In this document: positions 1-5,350 of the stretch, in pieces
Numbering within the stretch: the stretch's first letter is position 1
How the letters are laid out: each line of letters starts with the position of its first letter
Source of the DNA: Bacteroidota bacterium
Lineage (GTDB): Bacteria; Bacteroidota; Bacteroidia; Chitinophagales; LD1
DNA length: 5,535 nt
Reading direction: 5' to 3'
Assembly (NCBI GenBank): GCA_018267355.1
Contig: JAFDYP010000386.1
Coordinates: 1-5,535 of the forward strand
Position numbers and translations under genes: made by a program
The notes under the pieces: model-generated
Told to the model about the DNA's origin: nothing
Seen by the model: the letters and a program-made list of their open reading frames with translations, nothing else
Databases searched by the model: none

Positions 1-329
1 AGGTCTGCAAAGGCGCTCTCCTCTATCAGCCCTGTGATCGGCGCATCCTGATCGAGCAGTATATGGTGCGCCACACCAGCCGCACTACACTTCTGCTGAA
101 AGGTTTTGATGTTCTTTGCCGTGGCCGTTTTCTCCGCCTGGCCCACTACTGCATAGGCTGAGGTGCTGGTGCCGAGCATCGTGGCGTAGGAGAAGCCTGC
201 ATACTTCAGGTCGCGCATGAAGACGCCTATGAGCACAGAGCCTGACCCTTTGGCTATCTCTATAGCGTGACGTAGGGCTGAGGCGGAGATCCGGTCTCCC
301 TCCATGGCCAGTATGATCCTTTTTTTCAT
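1..329 (-). CDS. Universal stress protein (UspA-like), partial at C-terminus
   Basis: Reading the minus strand from ATG at 329 gives 109 complete codons with no stop before the left edge. The protein begins MKKRIILAMEGDRISASALR, followed by HAIEIAKGSGSVLIGVFMRDL. This is the classic Usp opening: a beta strand ending in an acidic/Gly turn (AMEGD), a 'SASAL..AIEIAK' helix, then a second strand (SVLIGVFMRDL). Near residues 86-109 lies the LLDQDAP...ITGLIEESAFADL region that in Usp proteins precedes the ADLLVIG strand. The C-terminal ATP-binding G-x2-G-x9-G(S/T) motif would lie beyond the edge, so ATP binding cannot be judged. Usp proteins are cytoplasmic alpha/beta Rossmann-like proteins induced by starvation and other stress; the exact role here is unknown. 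The gene is divergent from the UbiB-like gene. ATG 329 is chosen because the family start sits exactly there. Assignment to the superfamily is fairly sure. Confidence 0.85.
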   Translation of the reverse strand, partial: MKKRIILAMEGDRISASALRHAIEIAKGSGSVLIGVFMRDLKYAGFSYATMLGTSTSAYAVVGQAEKTATAKNIKTFQQKCSAAGVAHHILLDQDAPITGLIEESAFAD

Positions 330-497
330 ATAAGATATTTTTGCTGCCGCAAAATAGACAGAGCGCTACGGCAGAAATATGACAACAACCGCCTTTGCCA
401 TGACTTTCGTCAGGTATTTTGAAGGTCATGTCAGATAAATTTGATATATTAATCTTGTCTTGTCACAATTACCTAACTCCCGATCTGACTGCTGACA
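330..497. promoter_or_regulatory. Divergent intergenic region between Usp and UbiB-like genes
   Basis: This 168-bp AT-rich spacer must carry the promoters of both divergent genes. It contains several TGAC/GTCA tetramers: TGAC at 401 and GTCA at 409, 425 and 430, with more near 462-496. It also holds an imperfect inverted repeat, TGACTTTC (401-408) against GAAGGTCA (421-428). These could be operator half-sites, but such short words are common by chance. No clear promoter was found on the minus strand for the Usp gene; the best fragment, TATTTTG, lacks one spacer base of the Bacteroidota -7 consensus. Confidence 0.4.
418..443 (+). promoter_or_regulatory. Candidate Bacteroidota-type promoter for UbiB-like gene
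   Basis: TAAATTTG at 436-443 matches the Bacteroidota -7 consensus TAnnTTTG in full. A TTTG at 418-421 could serve as the -33 element, but the gap is 14 bases, shorter than the usual 17-21. Transcription would start near 450, giving a leader of about 50 nt before the ATG at 498. The -7 box is well supported by consensus; the -33 assignment is weak. Confidence 0.3.
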
Positions 498-2165
498 ATG
501 TCCCTAAACTTCAAACTACTGCGCCGCTACCGCGAGATAGTGAACATACTGGTGAAGTATGGATTTCAGGATATACTGGCAGATGCAGGCGTATCTCTCA
601 AGGCGCGGGTGCTCGAGGCCTTTCTCTCCGAGCAGACCGTAGAGCATATCCACTCACAGACCAAGTGGGAGCGCATGCGCCTGGCAGTAGAGGAGCTGGG
701 CACCACCTATATCAAGTTTGCCCAGATCCTGAGCAACCGGCCCGATGTGATACCCGTAGCGCTGGTAGAGGAGTTTGAGAAGCTGCAGTGCCATGTACCG
801 CCATTCCCCGGAGAGATAGCACGTCAGATCATAGAGGAAGAGATAGGCCATAAGATACATACGGTATTCAGCCACTTTGACTCAAAACCCTTTGCCAGTG
901 CCTCCATAGCACAGGTACACAAGGCCACACTCAAGAGTGGCGAAGAGGTGATACTCAAGGTGCGCCGCCCAGATATCATAGAGACCATAGAGCTGGATAT
1001 CCGCATCATGAAATACATGGCGGGCAAAATGGCTGAGAGGCACATCATGGAGCAGCTCGACCCGGTAGGTATCGTCAAGGCCTTTGAGAATGCGATCTAC
1101 AAGGAGCTGAACCTACTGCACGAGGGCTACAACCTGCAGCGCTTCGCGCAAAACTTTCGCGCGAGCGAGATCGTAGTGATACCTAAATACTATCCGGCAT
1201 ATACTACCAAGAAGCTGCTGACCATGGAGTACATAGACGGTGTGCACCCCTATGATGCCAAGGGCATAGCGCGCATAGGAGATGATCCGCACATGCTGGC
1301 CCGCAACGGGATCTACTCGCTCTTTCAGCAGATCTTTGAGCATGGCTTCTTTCACGCGGACCCGCACCCCGGCAATATCTTTGCCATGCCGGACAATAAG
1401 ATCTGCTTCATAGACTTTGGTATGATGGGCACGGTGCTGAAGAGCGACGTGGAGTTCTTTGCAGACATCGTATATGGTGTCACCGCGCGCGACTCTGCCA
1501 GCCTGATATGGGGTTTGAAAAATATAGCCGTGAGCCAGCAGTTTGAGGGGAGCAGGACCTTTGAGTATGAGGTGGAGGAGCTGATCAGTGACTACCATGC
1601 CCTGCCCGTAGACCAGGTGGATATGGCAGAGCTTTTCACCCGGCTGCTGGACTTTGTCAATAAGTATAACATCCACATGCCGGCAGACTACTTTCTACTG
1701 AGCAAGAGCCTCATCACCATAGAGGGCGTGGGCCGCAGGCTGGACCCCAAGCTGAACATCATAGACGAGCTGACGCCGCATATCAAGAAGACACTGGGGC
1801 AGGCCTTCACACCGGCACAGCTGATGAAGAACCTCTTTGAAGCATCAAAGGACCTCCCTACCCTGCTGACCAACCTGCCACGCGACCTGCGCGAGATACT
1901 GGGCAAGCTGAAACGCGGCGAGACCAAGGTGACCATAGAGCACGAGGGGCTCAATGACCTGACGCACAAAATAGACCTGGCCAGCAACCGTATAGCAGGA
2001 GGCTTTATCATAGGCTGTATACTGATGGCGAGCGCCATACTGATAGCGGTCAAGTTTCCGCCGCTGTACCTGCACATCTCTATACCGGGCGGTATCGGCT
2101 TTGTGCTGGCCAATATACTGGGGCTGCGGATGCTGCTGACGATCTTTAAGAATAAGAAGTACTGA
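498..2165 (+). CDS. UbiB/ABC1/ADCK (AarF) family atypical kinase, membrane-anchored
   Basis: This is a full-length 555-residue member of the UbiB/ABC1/COQ8 family, which in characterised members binds ATP and supports isoprenoid quinone (ubiquinone) biosynthesis at the membrane. Visible motifs in order: the KxGQ region as YIKFAQILSNRPDVIP (residues 71-86) followed by EEFEKLQCHVPPFP; the Ala-rich nucleotide loop FASASIAQVHKA (132-143); ATP-site lysine K154 in VILKVRRP; the ExD-region helix ELNLLHEGYNLQRF (203-216); the catalytic loop HADPHPGN (286-293, D288 and N293); and the metal-binding DFG (306-308). Two hydrophobic segments at about 500-519 and 525-548 form the usual C-terminal membrane anchor. 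Two signature residues differ from the textbook motifs: KFAQ (A75 for Gly) and ELN (N205 for Asp). Most Bacteroidota make only menaquinone, so its substrate pathway is uncertain. I leave the symbol blank because aarF/ubiB assignment is not proven. ATG 498 places the family N-terminus correctly. Confidence 0.95.
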   Translation: MSLNFKLLRRYREIVNILVKYGFQDILADAGVSLKARVLEAFLSEQTVEHIHSQTKWERMRLAVEELGTTYIKFAQILSNRPDVIPVALVEEFEKLQCHVPPFPGEIARQIIEEEIGHKIHTVFSHFDSKPFASASIAQVHKATLKSGEEVILKVRRPDIIETIELDIRIMKYMAGKMAERHIMEQLDPVGIVKAFENAIYKELNLLHEGYNLQRFAQNFRASEIVVIPKYYPAYTTKKLLTMEYIDGVHPYDAKGIARIGDDPHMLARNGIYSLFQQIFEHGFFHADPHPGNIFAMPDNKICFIDFGMMGTVLKSDVEFFADIVYGVTARDSASLIWGLKNIAVSQQFEGSRTFEYEVEELISDYHALPVDQVDMAELFTRLLDFVNKYNIHMPADYFLLSKSLITIEGVGRRLDPKLNIIDELTPHIKKTLGQAFTPAQLMKNLFEASKDLPTLLTNLPRDLREILGKLKRGETKVTIEHEGLNDLTHKIDLASNRIAGGFIIGCILMASAILIAVKFPPLYLHISIPGGIGFVLANILGLRMLLTIFKNKKY

Positions 2166-2178
2166 GGAATACAGTGTA

Positions 2179-2284
2179 ACTGCAAAGACGCGAAAACGCA
2201 AAAAGAATATTCAATAGAACTAATAGACCCGCGCACAAAAAGCAGGACTGATCAACCGCTAAAGCGCGGAAACGCAAAGATAAT
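2179..2284. repeat. Two imperfect direct copies of a 30-bp GCAAAGACGCGAAAACGC-type repeat
   Basis: Copy A occupies 2179-2208 and copy B 2255-2284, 76 bp apart start to start and in the same orientation. By eye they match at 23 of 30 positions without gaps, sharing the cores CGCG.AAACGCAAA and the end AAT. The pattern, short purine-rich runs separated by CGC, is like the 'CGCAAAGACGC' intergenic repeats I recall from Bacteroidota spacers; that is recollection, not a search result. No other copy is visible in this window. They lie between the UbiB-like and DUF1275 genes and have no obvious reading frame or hairpin. Confidence 0.55.
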
Positions 2285-2319
2285 ACGGGCGCATGCAGAT
2301 AAACGATGATGAATGACTA

Positions 2320-2348
2320 TTGAGGAAAAGGCAAATCGTTTAAATTAG
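2320..2348 (+). promoter_or_regulatory. Candidate Bacteroidota promoter for DUF1275 gene
   Basis: TTG at 2320-2322 is followed after 18 bases by TAAATTAG at 2341-2348, a 7-of-8 match to TAnnTTTG. Element spacing is right for the Bacteroidota primary sigma factor. The -7 box ends only 4 bases before the ATG at 2353, so the transcript would start at or very near the start codon. Confidence 0.4.
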
Positions 2349-2352
2349 CTCC

Positions 2353-3054
2353 ATGCTCCATCATCACGGCCATACGCGCACGCTGCGCCACAACCTGCAA
2401 CTGGCAGGCCTGCTATCCTTTGTGGCGGGCGTGGTGAATGTGTGCGGGTTCTTTGCCGTAGAGACGCTCACTACCAATGTCACGGGTCATTTTGCCTTCT
2501 TTGCCCAGGGCATGCTGCGGCGGGACTATGCGGTGGCCTTTGAGTACTTTGCGTTTATCGTGGCGTTCTTTCTCGGGTCTGTCTTTGCCAGTGTGCTGGT
2601 AGAGATCATCTCCCGGCGCAATGCCCGCTTTGTATATCTCGTGCCGGTGGCTATTGAGATCACGATCATCACGGTGGCTGCGCTGGTGCCCGTGGAGCAC
2701 AATTTCACCTATACTACCGAGCTGTCGTGCTTCCTGCTTTTCGCTATGGGTCTGCAGAACTCGCTGGTGACGATCATCTCCAGCGCGGTGGTGCGCACTA
2801 CGCACCTGACGGGCCTCTTCACTGACCTGGGTATAGAGGTGGGGCAGCTCTTTTTCTACAAGGAAGCAGACAAGCGCCGCAAGCTGCGCGCCTCTGTGGG
2901 CCTGCGGTTTACCATCATAGCAGCCTTCTTCAGCGGCTGCACGGCGGGAGGCATCGCTTATTCCTTCATAGGGCTGGATGCCATGCTCATAGCCTCTGCG
3001 GCGCTGGCCGGCGCGCTGATCTATGACGGCTGGAAGTATGGCAAGGGGCATTGA
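2353..3054 (+). CDS. DUF1275 (YoaK) family integral membrane protein
   Basis: The 233-residue product matches the DUF1275/YoaK family in length and layout. Six hydrophobic segments lie at roughly 17-36, 62-86, 92-112, 123-145, 182-204 and 207-225. The family hallmarks are LLSFVAGVVNVCGFFAVETL followed by TTNVTGHFAFFAQ (21-52), and in the second half AMGLQNSLVTIISSAVVRTT then HLTGLFTDLGIEVGQLF (131-167). The echo of TT.NVTG and TTHLTG in the two halves suggests internal duplication. The function of the family is not established; it is usually described as a putative inner-membrane transporter-like protein. ATG 2353 is preferred because MLHHHGHTRTLRHNLQLA resembles the usual 'H-G-RT-HN' start of Bacteroidota homologues. 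The flanking spacers (187 bp upstream, 229 bp downstream) suggest it is transcribed alone. No terminator hairpin is visible after the TGA. Confidence 0.92.
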   Translation: MLHHHGHTRTLRHNLQLAGLLSFVAGVVNVCGFFAVETLTTNVTGHFAFFAQGMLRRDYAVAFEYFAFIVAFFLGSVFASVLVEIISRRNARFVYLVPVAIEITIITVAALVPVEHNFTYTTELSCFLLFAMGLQNSLVTIISSAVVRTTHLTGLFTDLGIEVGQLFFYKEADKRRKLRASVGLRFTIIAAFFSGCTAGGIAYSFIGLDAMLIASAALAGALIYDGWKYGKGH

Positions 3055-3092
3055 GGCAAAAAAAAAGACGAATGCCGGATATTGCGATGGCT

Positions 3093-3270
3093 CTATTTGT
3101 TTAGCTCGTACCGGTGGCCGCCCAGACCACCATTGTACTCAAAGACATGCACCGAATCTCCTACTAATAGAGAATTGAAAATATCTCCGTCTCACAGACG
3201 GATCTGGCGTAGCTATATGGTCATAGCAGTGCTGCGGCGATAGCATCACAGCACAAATCACTATCTTCAT
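3093..3270 (-). pseudogene. Possible frameshifted or decayed small gene remnant
   Basis: On the minus strand, positions 3191-3093 read 32 codons then TAG. The peptide is protein-like: DGDIFNSLLVGDSV, then HVFEYNGGLGGHRYELNK. It has no start codon and is closed upstream by TGA (3194-3192). A different minus frame opens with ATG at 3270 (MKIVICAVMLSPQHC, weakly signal-peptide-like) and runs past 3190. A single frameshift near the inverted repeat at 3186-3202 would join the two into a protein of about 59 residues. This could be the tail of a decayed gene or chance. I do not recognise the family. The composition of the C-terminal piece (Gly/aromatic turn-rich) is the main reason for listing it. 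Confidence 0.25.
3186..3202. repeat. Perfect 7-bp inverted repeat with 3-nt loop
   Basis: TCCGTCT-CAC-AGACGGA is a perfect stem-loop in the spacer before the EreA-like gene. It has no T-run on either side, so it is not a typical terminator. It coincides with the point where the candidate minus-strand remnant would need a frameshift. It may instead be a regulatory hairpin or operator upstream of the gene at 3284. Confidence 0.4.
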
Positions 3271-3283
3271 CCAAAGCTTTGTG

Positions 3284-4588
3284 ATGCGTCATTGCCTCCT
3301 CGCCCTATCGGTCTTCTTTTGTTTTTGCGCGGCAGCGCAGTGCGATACATTCTACTATGACTATGACCACTACAAGGAGCACCTGCGCGGCCATGATGCG
3401 GCGCAGTACCTGTCTCTGGACGGTGCGCAGCGGGAATCCATATGGCTGCAGGATACCGCAGACGGTGGCGCGAAATATAAGTGGCGGGATATTTTTCCCT
3501 TTGACTATGATACCACGGAGCAGCTGCAGCTGACGGAGATACTGCCTACGCTGCGTCCACTGCTGGAGCGCAGGCACGCACTGGTGATCAATGAGGCGCA
3601 CAATATGCCCACCTCTCGTACGAACCTGATACCGCTGCTGGATGGGCTGAAGAAGCTGGGCTATGGAGATATCTTTATGGAGACGCTGAGCTGGCACGAT
3701 ACACTGCGAGACAAGTATGGCTACCCGGATATGGAGACAGGCTACTACAGCCGAGAGGTGATGTATGCAGAGCTGCTGCGCAGGCTCATGGCAGATAGCA
3801 TCCGTATACATCCGTATGAGGCAAATGCATATCACATCGATACGGCTACGCGCGAGGGCTGCCTGATGTTCGTAGCGGCTGGCTACCCTGGCTGGGTGCC
3901 GGTCATGGCAGATAGCTTTATGCTGGATGCATACTACACGCACGACGAGGCACGCGATGTGACGCAGGCGCTGCAGATCTACCAGCAGCTGCTGCGCGAT
4001 AGCATAGACCACTACATCATCTACTGTGGCTATGGTCACGGCAGCCGCTCCTCTCACATCAATATGGGCAAGGTACTACGCTACCTGACGCAGGATACGA
4101 TGGTAGTGGTAGACCAGACATCTCTGATCGAGCATAGCGGCGAGGCCTTTGACTATCGGCTGTACCGCCGCTATGCGCCGGCTGAGCATGCTATGCTGAT
4201 AGCTCATGCTGACGGCAGCCGCCTGATGATGCGCCACACCGGCAAAGACACGGGCACCTATGGCCTCTATGACTACTACATCATCACGCCGCGCACGGAG
4301 CTGCACAGTGGCCGCGCTACGTGGCGCGCTCTGGGCGGCGAGCGGCAGTACTACCCTATCTCGCGCATAGTGGACCGCAACGTCCTGCCCGCCAGCTACC
4401 TCGTGCTGGCCTACTACCAGCGTGAGTACAGCCGCCTGGGCGACTGCGCCATACCCGCAGATATCCTCCAGGTCAATGACAAGAAAAAAGATCCCTCTCT
4501 GGTGCTGCAGCCGGGCCGCAAATACTTTATCAAAGTGACAGTGGATGGCAAAGAACTCTTCAGCAAGGTCTACAATCTGGCCGAATAA
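3284..4588 (+). CDS. Secreted erythromycin esterase/ChaN-like (EreA-fold) protein
   Basis: The 434-residue product starts MRHCLLALSVFFCFCAAAQC, a signal peptide probably cut after AAA (SPI); the cysteine lacks a good lipobox. The mature part has the pattern of the EreA/ChaN superfamily: strand-turn LVINEAHNMP (101-109, with E104 and H106), GYGDIFMETLS (E133), IHPYEANAY (E179), and YIIYCGYGHGS (H252), followed by VVVDQTSLIEHSG. Acidic and His residues at these places form the catalytic/metal site in related proteins; whether this one is a hydrolase is unknown. 'DMETGYYSREVMYAELLRRL' and the 'A..IYQQLL' helix also fit relatives I recall in Bacteroidota. The C-terminal part (about 340-434) looks beta-rich and may be an accessory domain. 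An alternative start is GTG 3281, one codon upstream; ATG 3284 is preferred. It stands alone and is followed by a terminator. Superfamily assignment is by pattern, moderately sure; macrolide resistance should not be inferred. Confidence 0.8.
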   Translation: MRHCLLALSVFFCFCAAAQCDTFYYDYDHYKEHLRGHDAAQYLSLDGAQRESIWLQDTADGGAKYKWRDIFPFDYDTTEQLQLTEILPTLRPLLERRHALVINEAHNMPTSRTNLIPLLDGLKKLGYGDIFMETLSWHDTLRDKYGYPDMETGYYSREVMYAELLRRLMADSIRIHPYEANAYHIDTATREGCLMFVAAGYPGWVPVMADSFMLDAYYTHDEARDVTQALQIYQQLLRDSIDHYIIYCGYGHGSRSSHINMGKVLRYLTQDTMVVVDQTSLIEHSGEAFDYRLYRRYAPAEHAMLIAHADGSRLMMRHTGKDTGTYGLYDYYIITPRTELHSGRATWRALGGERQYYPISRIVDRNVLPASYLVLAYYQREYSRLGDCAIPADILQVNDKKKDPSLVLQPGRKYFIKVTVDGKELFSKVYNLAE

Positions 4589-4594
4589 AAGTAC

Positions 4595-4618
4595 CGCCCT
4601 GATACCAGGAGGGCGTTT
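4595..4618 (+). terminator. Intrinsic-terminator-like hairpin after EreA-like gene
   Basis: CGCCCT (4595-4600) pairs perfectly with AGGGCG (4610-4615) around a 9-nt loop, followed at once by TTT (TTTAT). It begins 6 bases after the TAA. The mirrored ATAAAA before the stem could make it work in both directions. The U-run is short, so efficiency may be modest. Confidence 0.65.
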
Positions 4619-4680
4619 ATAATCAAAGATTTAGATAAGGGTGGTCATCGTCTGCTCAAAACCAATCGATGACATTGCAG

Positions 4681-4715
4681 TTTGCTGTTTGCTGTTTGCA
4701 TTTTGCTGTTTGCTA
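4681..4715. repeat. Tandem heptamer repeat, five TTTGCTG-like units
   Basis: Five contiguous 7-bp units: TTTGCTG, TTTGCTG, TTTGCAT, TTTGCTG and TTTGCTA. Three are identical and the other two carry one or two changes in the last two bases. Heptamer arrays can vary in copy number by strand slippage. The array sits about 190 bp before the start of the CPIC membrane protein gene, outside any supported coding region. Confidence 0.8.
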
Positions 4716-4894
4716 TACTCCGTATGGTATAAACAAAAAAACGCGTGCGCGTGCGGGGATCTATGATCGTATACCACGATAAAAAAATGCAGGTGCGGTT
4801 TGAGCTGTGCAAGCATCTGCGCAGAAATATTTAATGACATTTTGGTGAATAACTATAGGGCGGGTATCATGCAGCAAGTTTCGCGCATTTTACA

Positions 4895-4902
4895 TACTTT
4901 TG
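4895..4902 (+). promoter_or_regulatory. Candidate -7 box TACTTTTG before CPIC gene
   Basis: TACTTTTG matches TAnnTTTG at every fixed position. No good TTG/TTTG -33 element lies 17-20 bases upstream (the nearest T-rich word, TTTCG at 4879-4883, is too close). The box ends 4 bases before GTG 4907, so if it is used the message would be essentially leaderless. Confidence 0.3.
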
Positions 4903-4906
4903 CATC

Positions 4907-5257
4907 GTGAACCTGATAGAAATACCATTCCTCTTTTCGCTCGCCATACTCGGCATCTATGTGAGTTTTCAGTGGCCGGGCATGATCTTCCGCCCGGTGA
5001 AAGAGAAACTCGACACCCTCCTCCCCTACATGCTCACCAAGCCTCTGTACAACTGCCCGATCTGCATGAGCAGCATCTGGACCCTGACGCTCGGCTCGCT
5101 CTGCTGCGTGTGCCACCTCATGCCCGTACCGGCCATGAGCGGCCAGGCTACCTGGTGTCAGAGCCTGGGGCTGCTCCTGCTGCTGATACCGGCAGTGGCA
5201 GGTATCAATACCTTCCTGTGCGTGGCGCTGGATAGGTGGAGTGACTATGGATGCTGA
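4907..5257 (+). CDS. Small membrane protein with CPIC zinc-ribbon-like motif
   Basis: The 116-residue product has three hydrophobic segments (about 5-23, 53-73 and 86-108) and, between the first two, the motif KPLYNCPICMSSIW (45-58). Short membrane proteins with 'KPLY.CPICMSS.W' occur in Bacteroidota genomes and phages, and the C-P-x-C-x3-W arrangement recalls DUF1360-type proteins; the function is unknown. C50 and C53 could bind a metal or be redox-active. Further cysteines at 66, 67 and 69 (CCVCH), 84, 105 and 116 make it unusually Cys-rich. The start is GTG 4907: an in-frame TAG (4856-4858) lies upstream with no ATG after it, and MNLIEIPFLFSLAILGIY suits the family start. It is followed after 93 bp by another plus-strand gene. 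Confidence 0.8.
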   Translation: MNLIEIPFLFSLAILGIYVSFQWPGMIFRPVKEKLDTLLPYMLTKPLYNCPICMSSIWTLTLGSLCCVCHLMPVPAMSGQATWCQSLGLLLLLIPAVAGINTFLCVALDRWSDYGC

Positions 5258-5277
5258 TGCGAAAAATGAGTAATTAG

Positions 5278-5293
5278 TCCCGAGGCTTTGGGA
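5278..5293 (+). terminator. Weak hairpin after CPIC gene
   Basis: TCCCGA (5278-5283) and TTGGGA (5288-5293) form a 6-bp stem with one G-U pair and a 4-nt loop, 20 bases after the TGA. The following TAAGTATTTAG is AT-rich but not a clean U-run, so this is only a possible terminator. Confidence 0.25.
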
Positions 5294-5303
5294 TAAGTAT
5301 TTA

Positions 5304-5327
5304 GATGAATACAAAAATGCATTCATC
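5304..5327. repeat. Perfect 7-bp inverted repeat upstream of last gene
   Basis: GATGAAT (5304-5310) and ATTCATC (5321-5327) are exact inverted copies separated by 10 bases; a mismatch and two more pairs extend the stem. It ends 23 bases before ATG 5351 and is followed by three ATTGA words (5328, 5334, 5341). It may be an operator or a 5'-leader hairpin of the last gene, or a terminator for the gene before. Confidence 0.4.
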
Positions 5328-5350
5328 ATTGATATTGAAAATTGAAACCT

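Larger units (their letters stand above)
4619..4906. other. Non-coding spacer with repeats, no gene seen
   Basis: About 290 bp without a convincing gene on either strand. It contains the TTTGCTG tandem repeat (4681-4715), a TATAC/GTATA inverted repeat (4714-4718, 4727-4731), an A7 run then an alternating purine-pyrimidine tract (4741-4755), an ATCGT/ACGAT stem (4766-4780), and the perfect palindrome TCTGCGCAGA (4816-4825). The minus-strand open frame across 4631-4840 runs through the heptamer repeat, is low in complexity there (SKQQNANSKQQ) and shows no family features, so I do not call it a gene. Confidence 0.5.

Noticed and set aside
85..429. Minus-strand 114-residue open frame overlapping the Usp gene
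   Set aside because: It is out of frame with the Usp reading from ATG 329, which shows a clear family pattern; this frame has no recognisable features and is Arg/His-rich in the way of a shadow frame.
419..778. Plus-strand 119-residue open frame overlapping the start of the UbiB-like gene
   Set aside because: It overlaps the conserved UbiB N-terminus in another frame and has low-complexity Gly/Arg content without family features.
2179..2284. CRISPR array from the two 30-bp repeats
   Set aside because: Only two copies at 77% identity, no further units, no cas genes and no constant repeat sequence.
3221..3292. Minus-strand 23-codon frame reading HKALDEDSDLCCDAIAAALL
   Set aside because: Superficially like the end of a DEDDh exonuclease (H-x-A..D), but it is short, overlaps the start of the EreA-like gene and its promoter area, and has no supporting context.
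4766..4787. ATCGT/ACGAT stem followed by A7 as a terminator
   Set aside because: The T-run would precede rather than follow the hairpin on the minus strand, and on the plus strand it is followed by A's, so it does not fit an intrinsic terminator in either direction.
4631..4840. Minus-strand 69-residue open frame in the spacer
   Set aside because: It reads through the heptamer array and an alternating tract, has no homologous look, and faces a terminator-like hairpin immediately after; not supportable as a gene.
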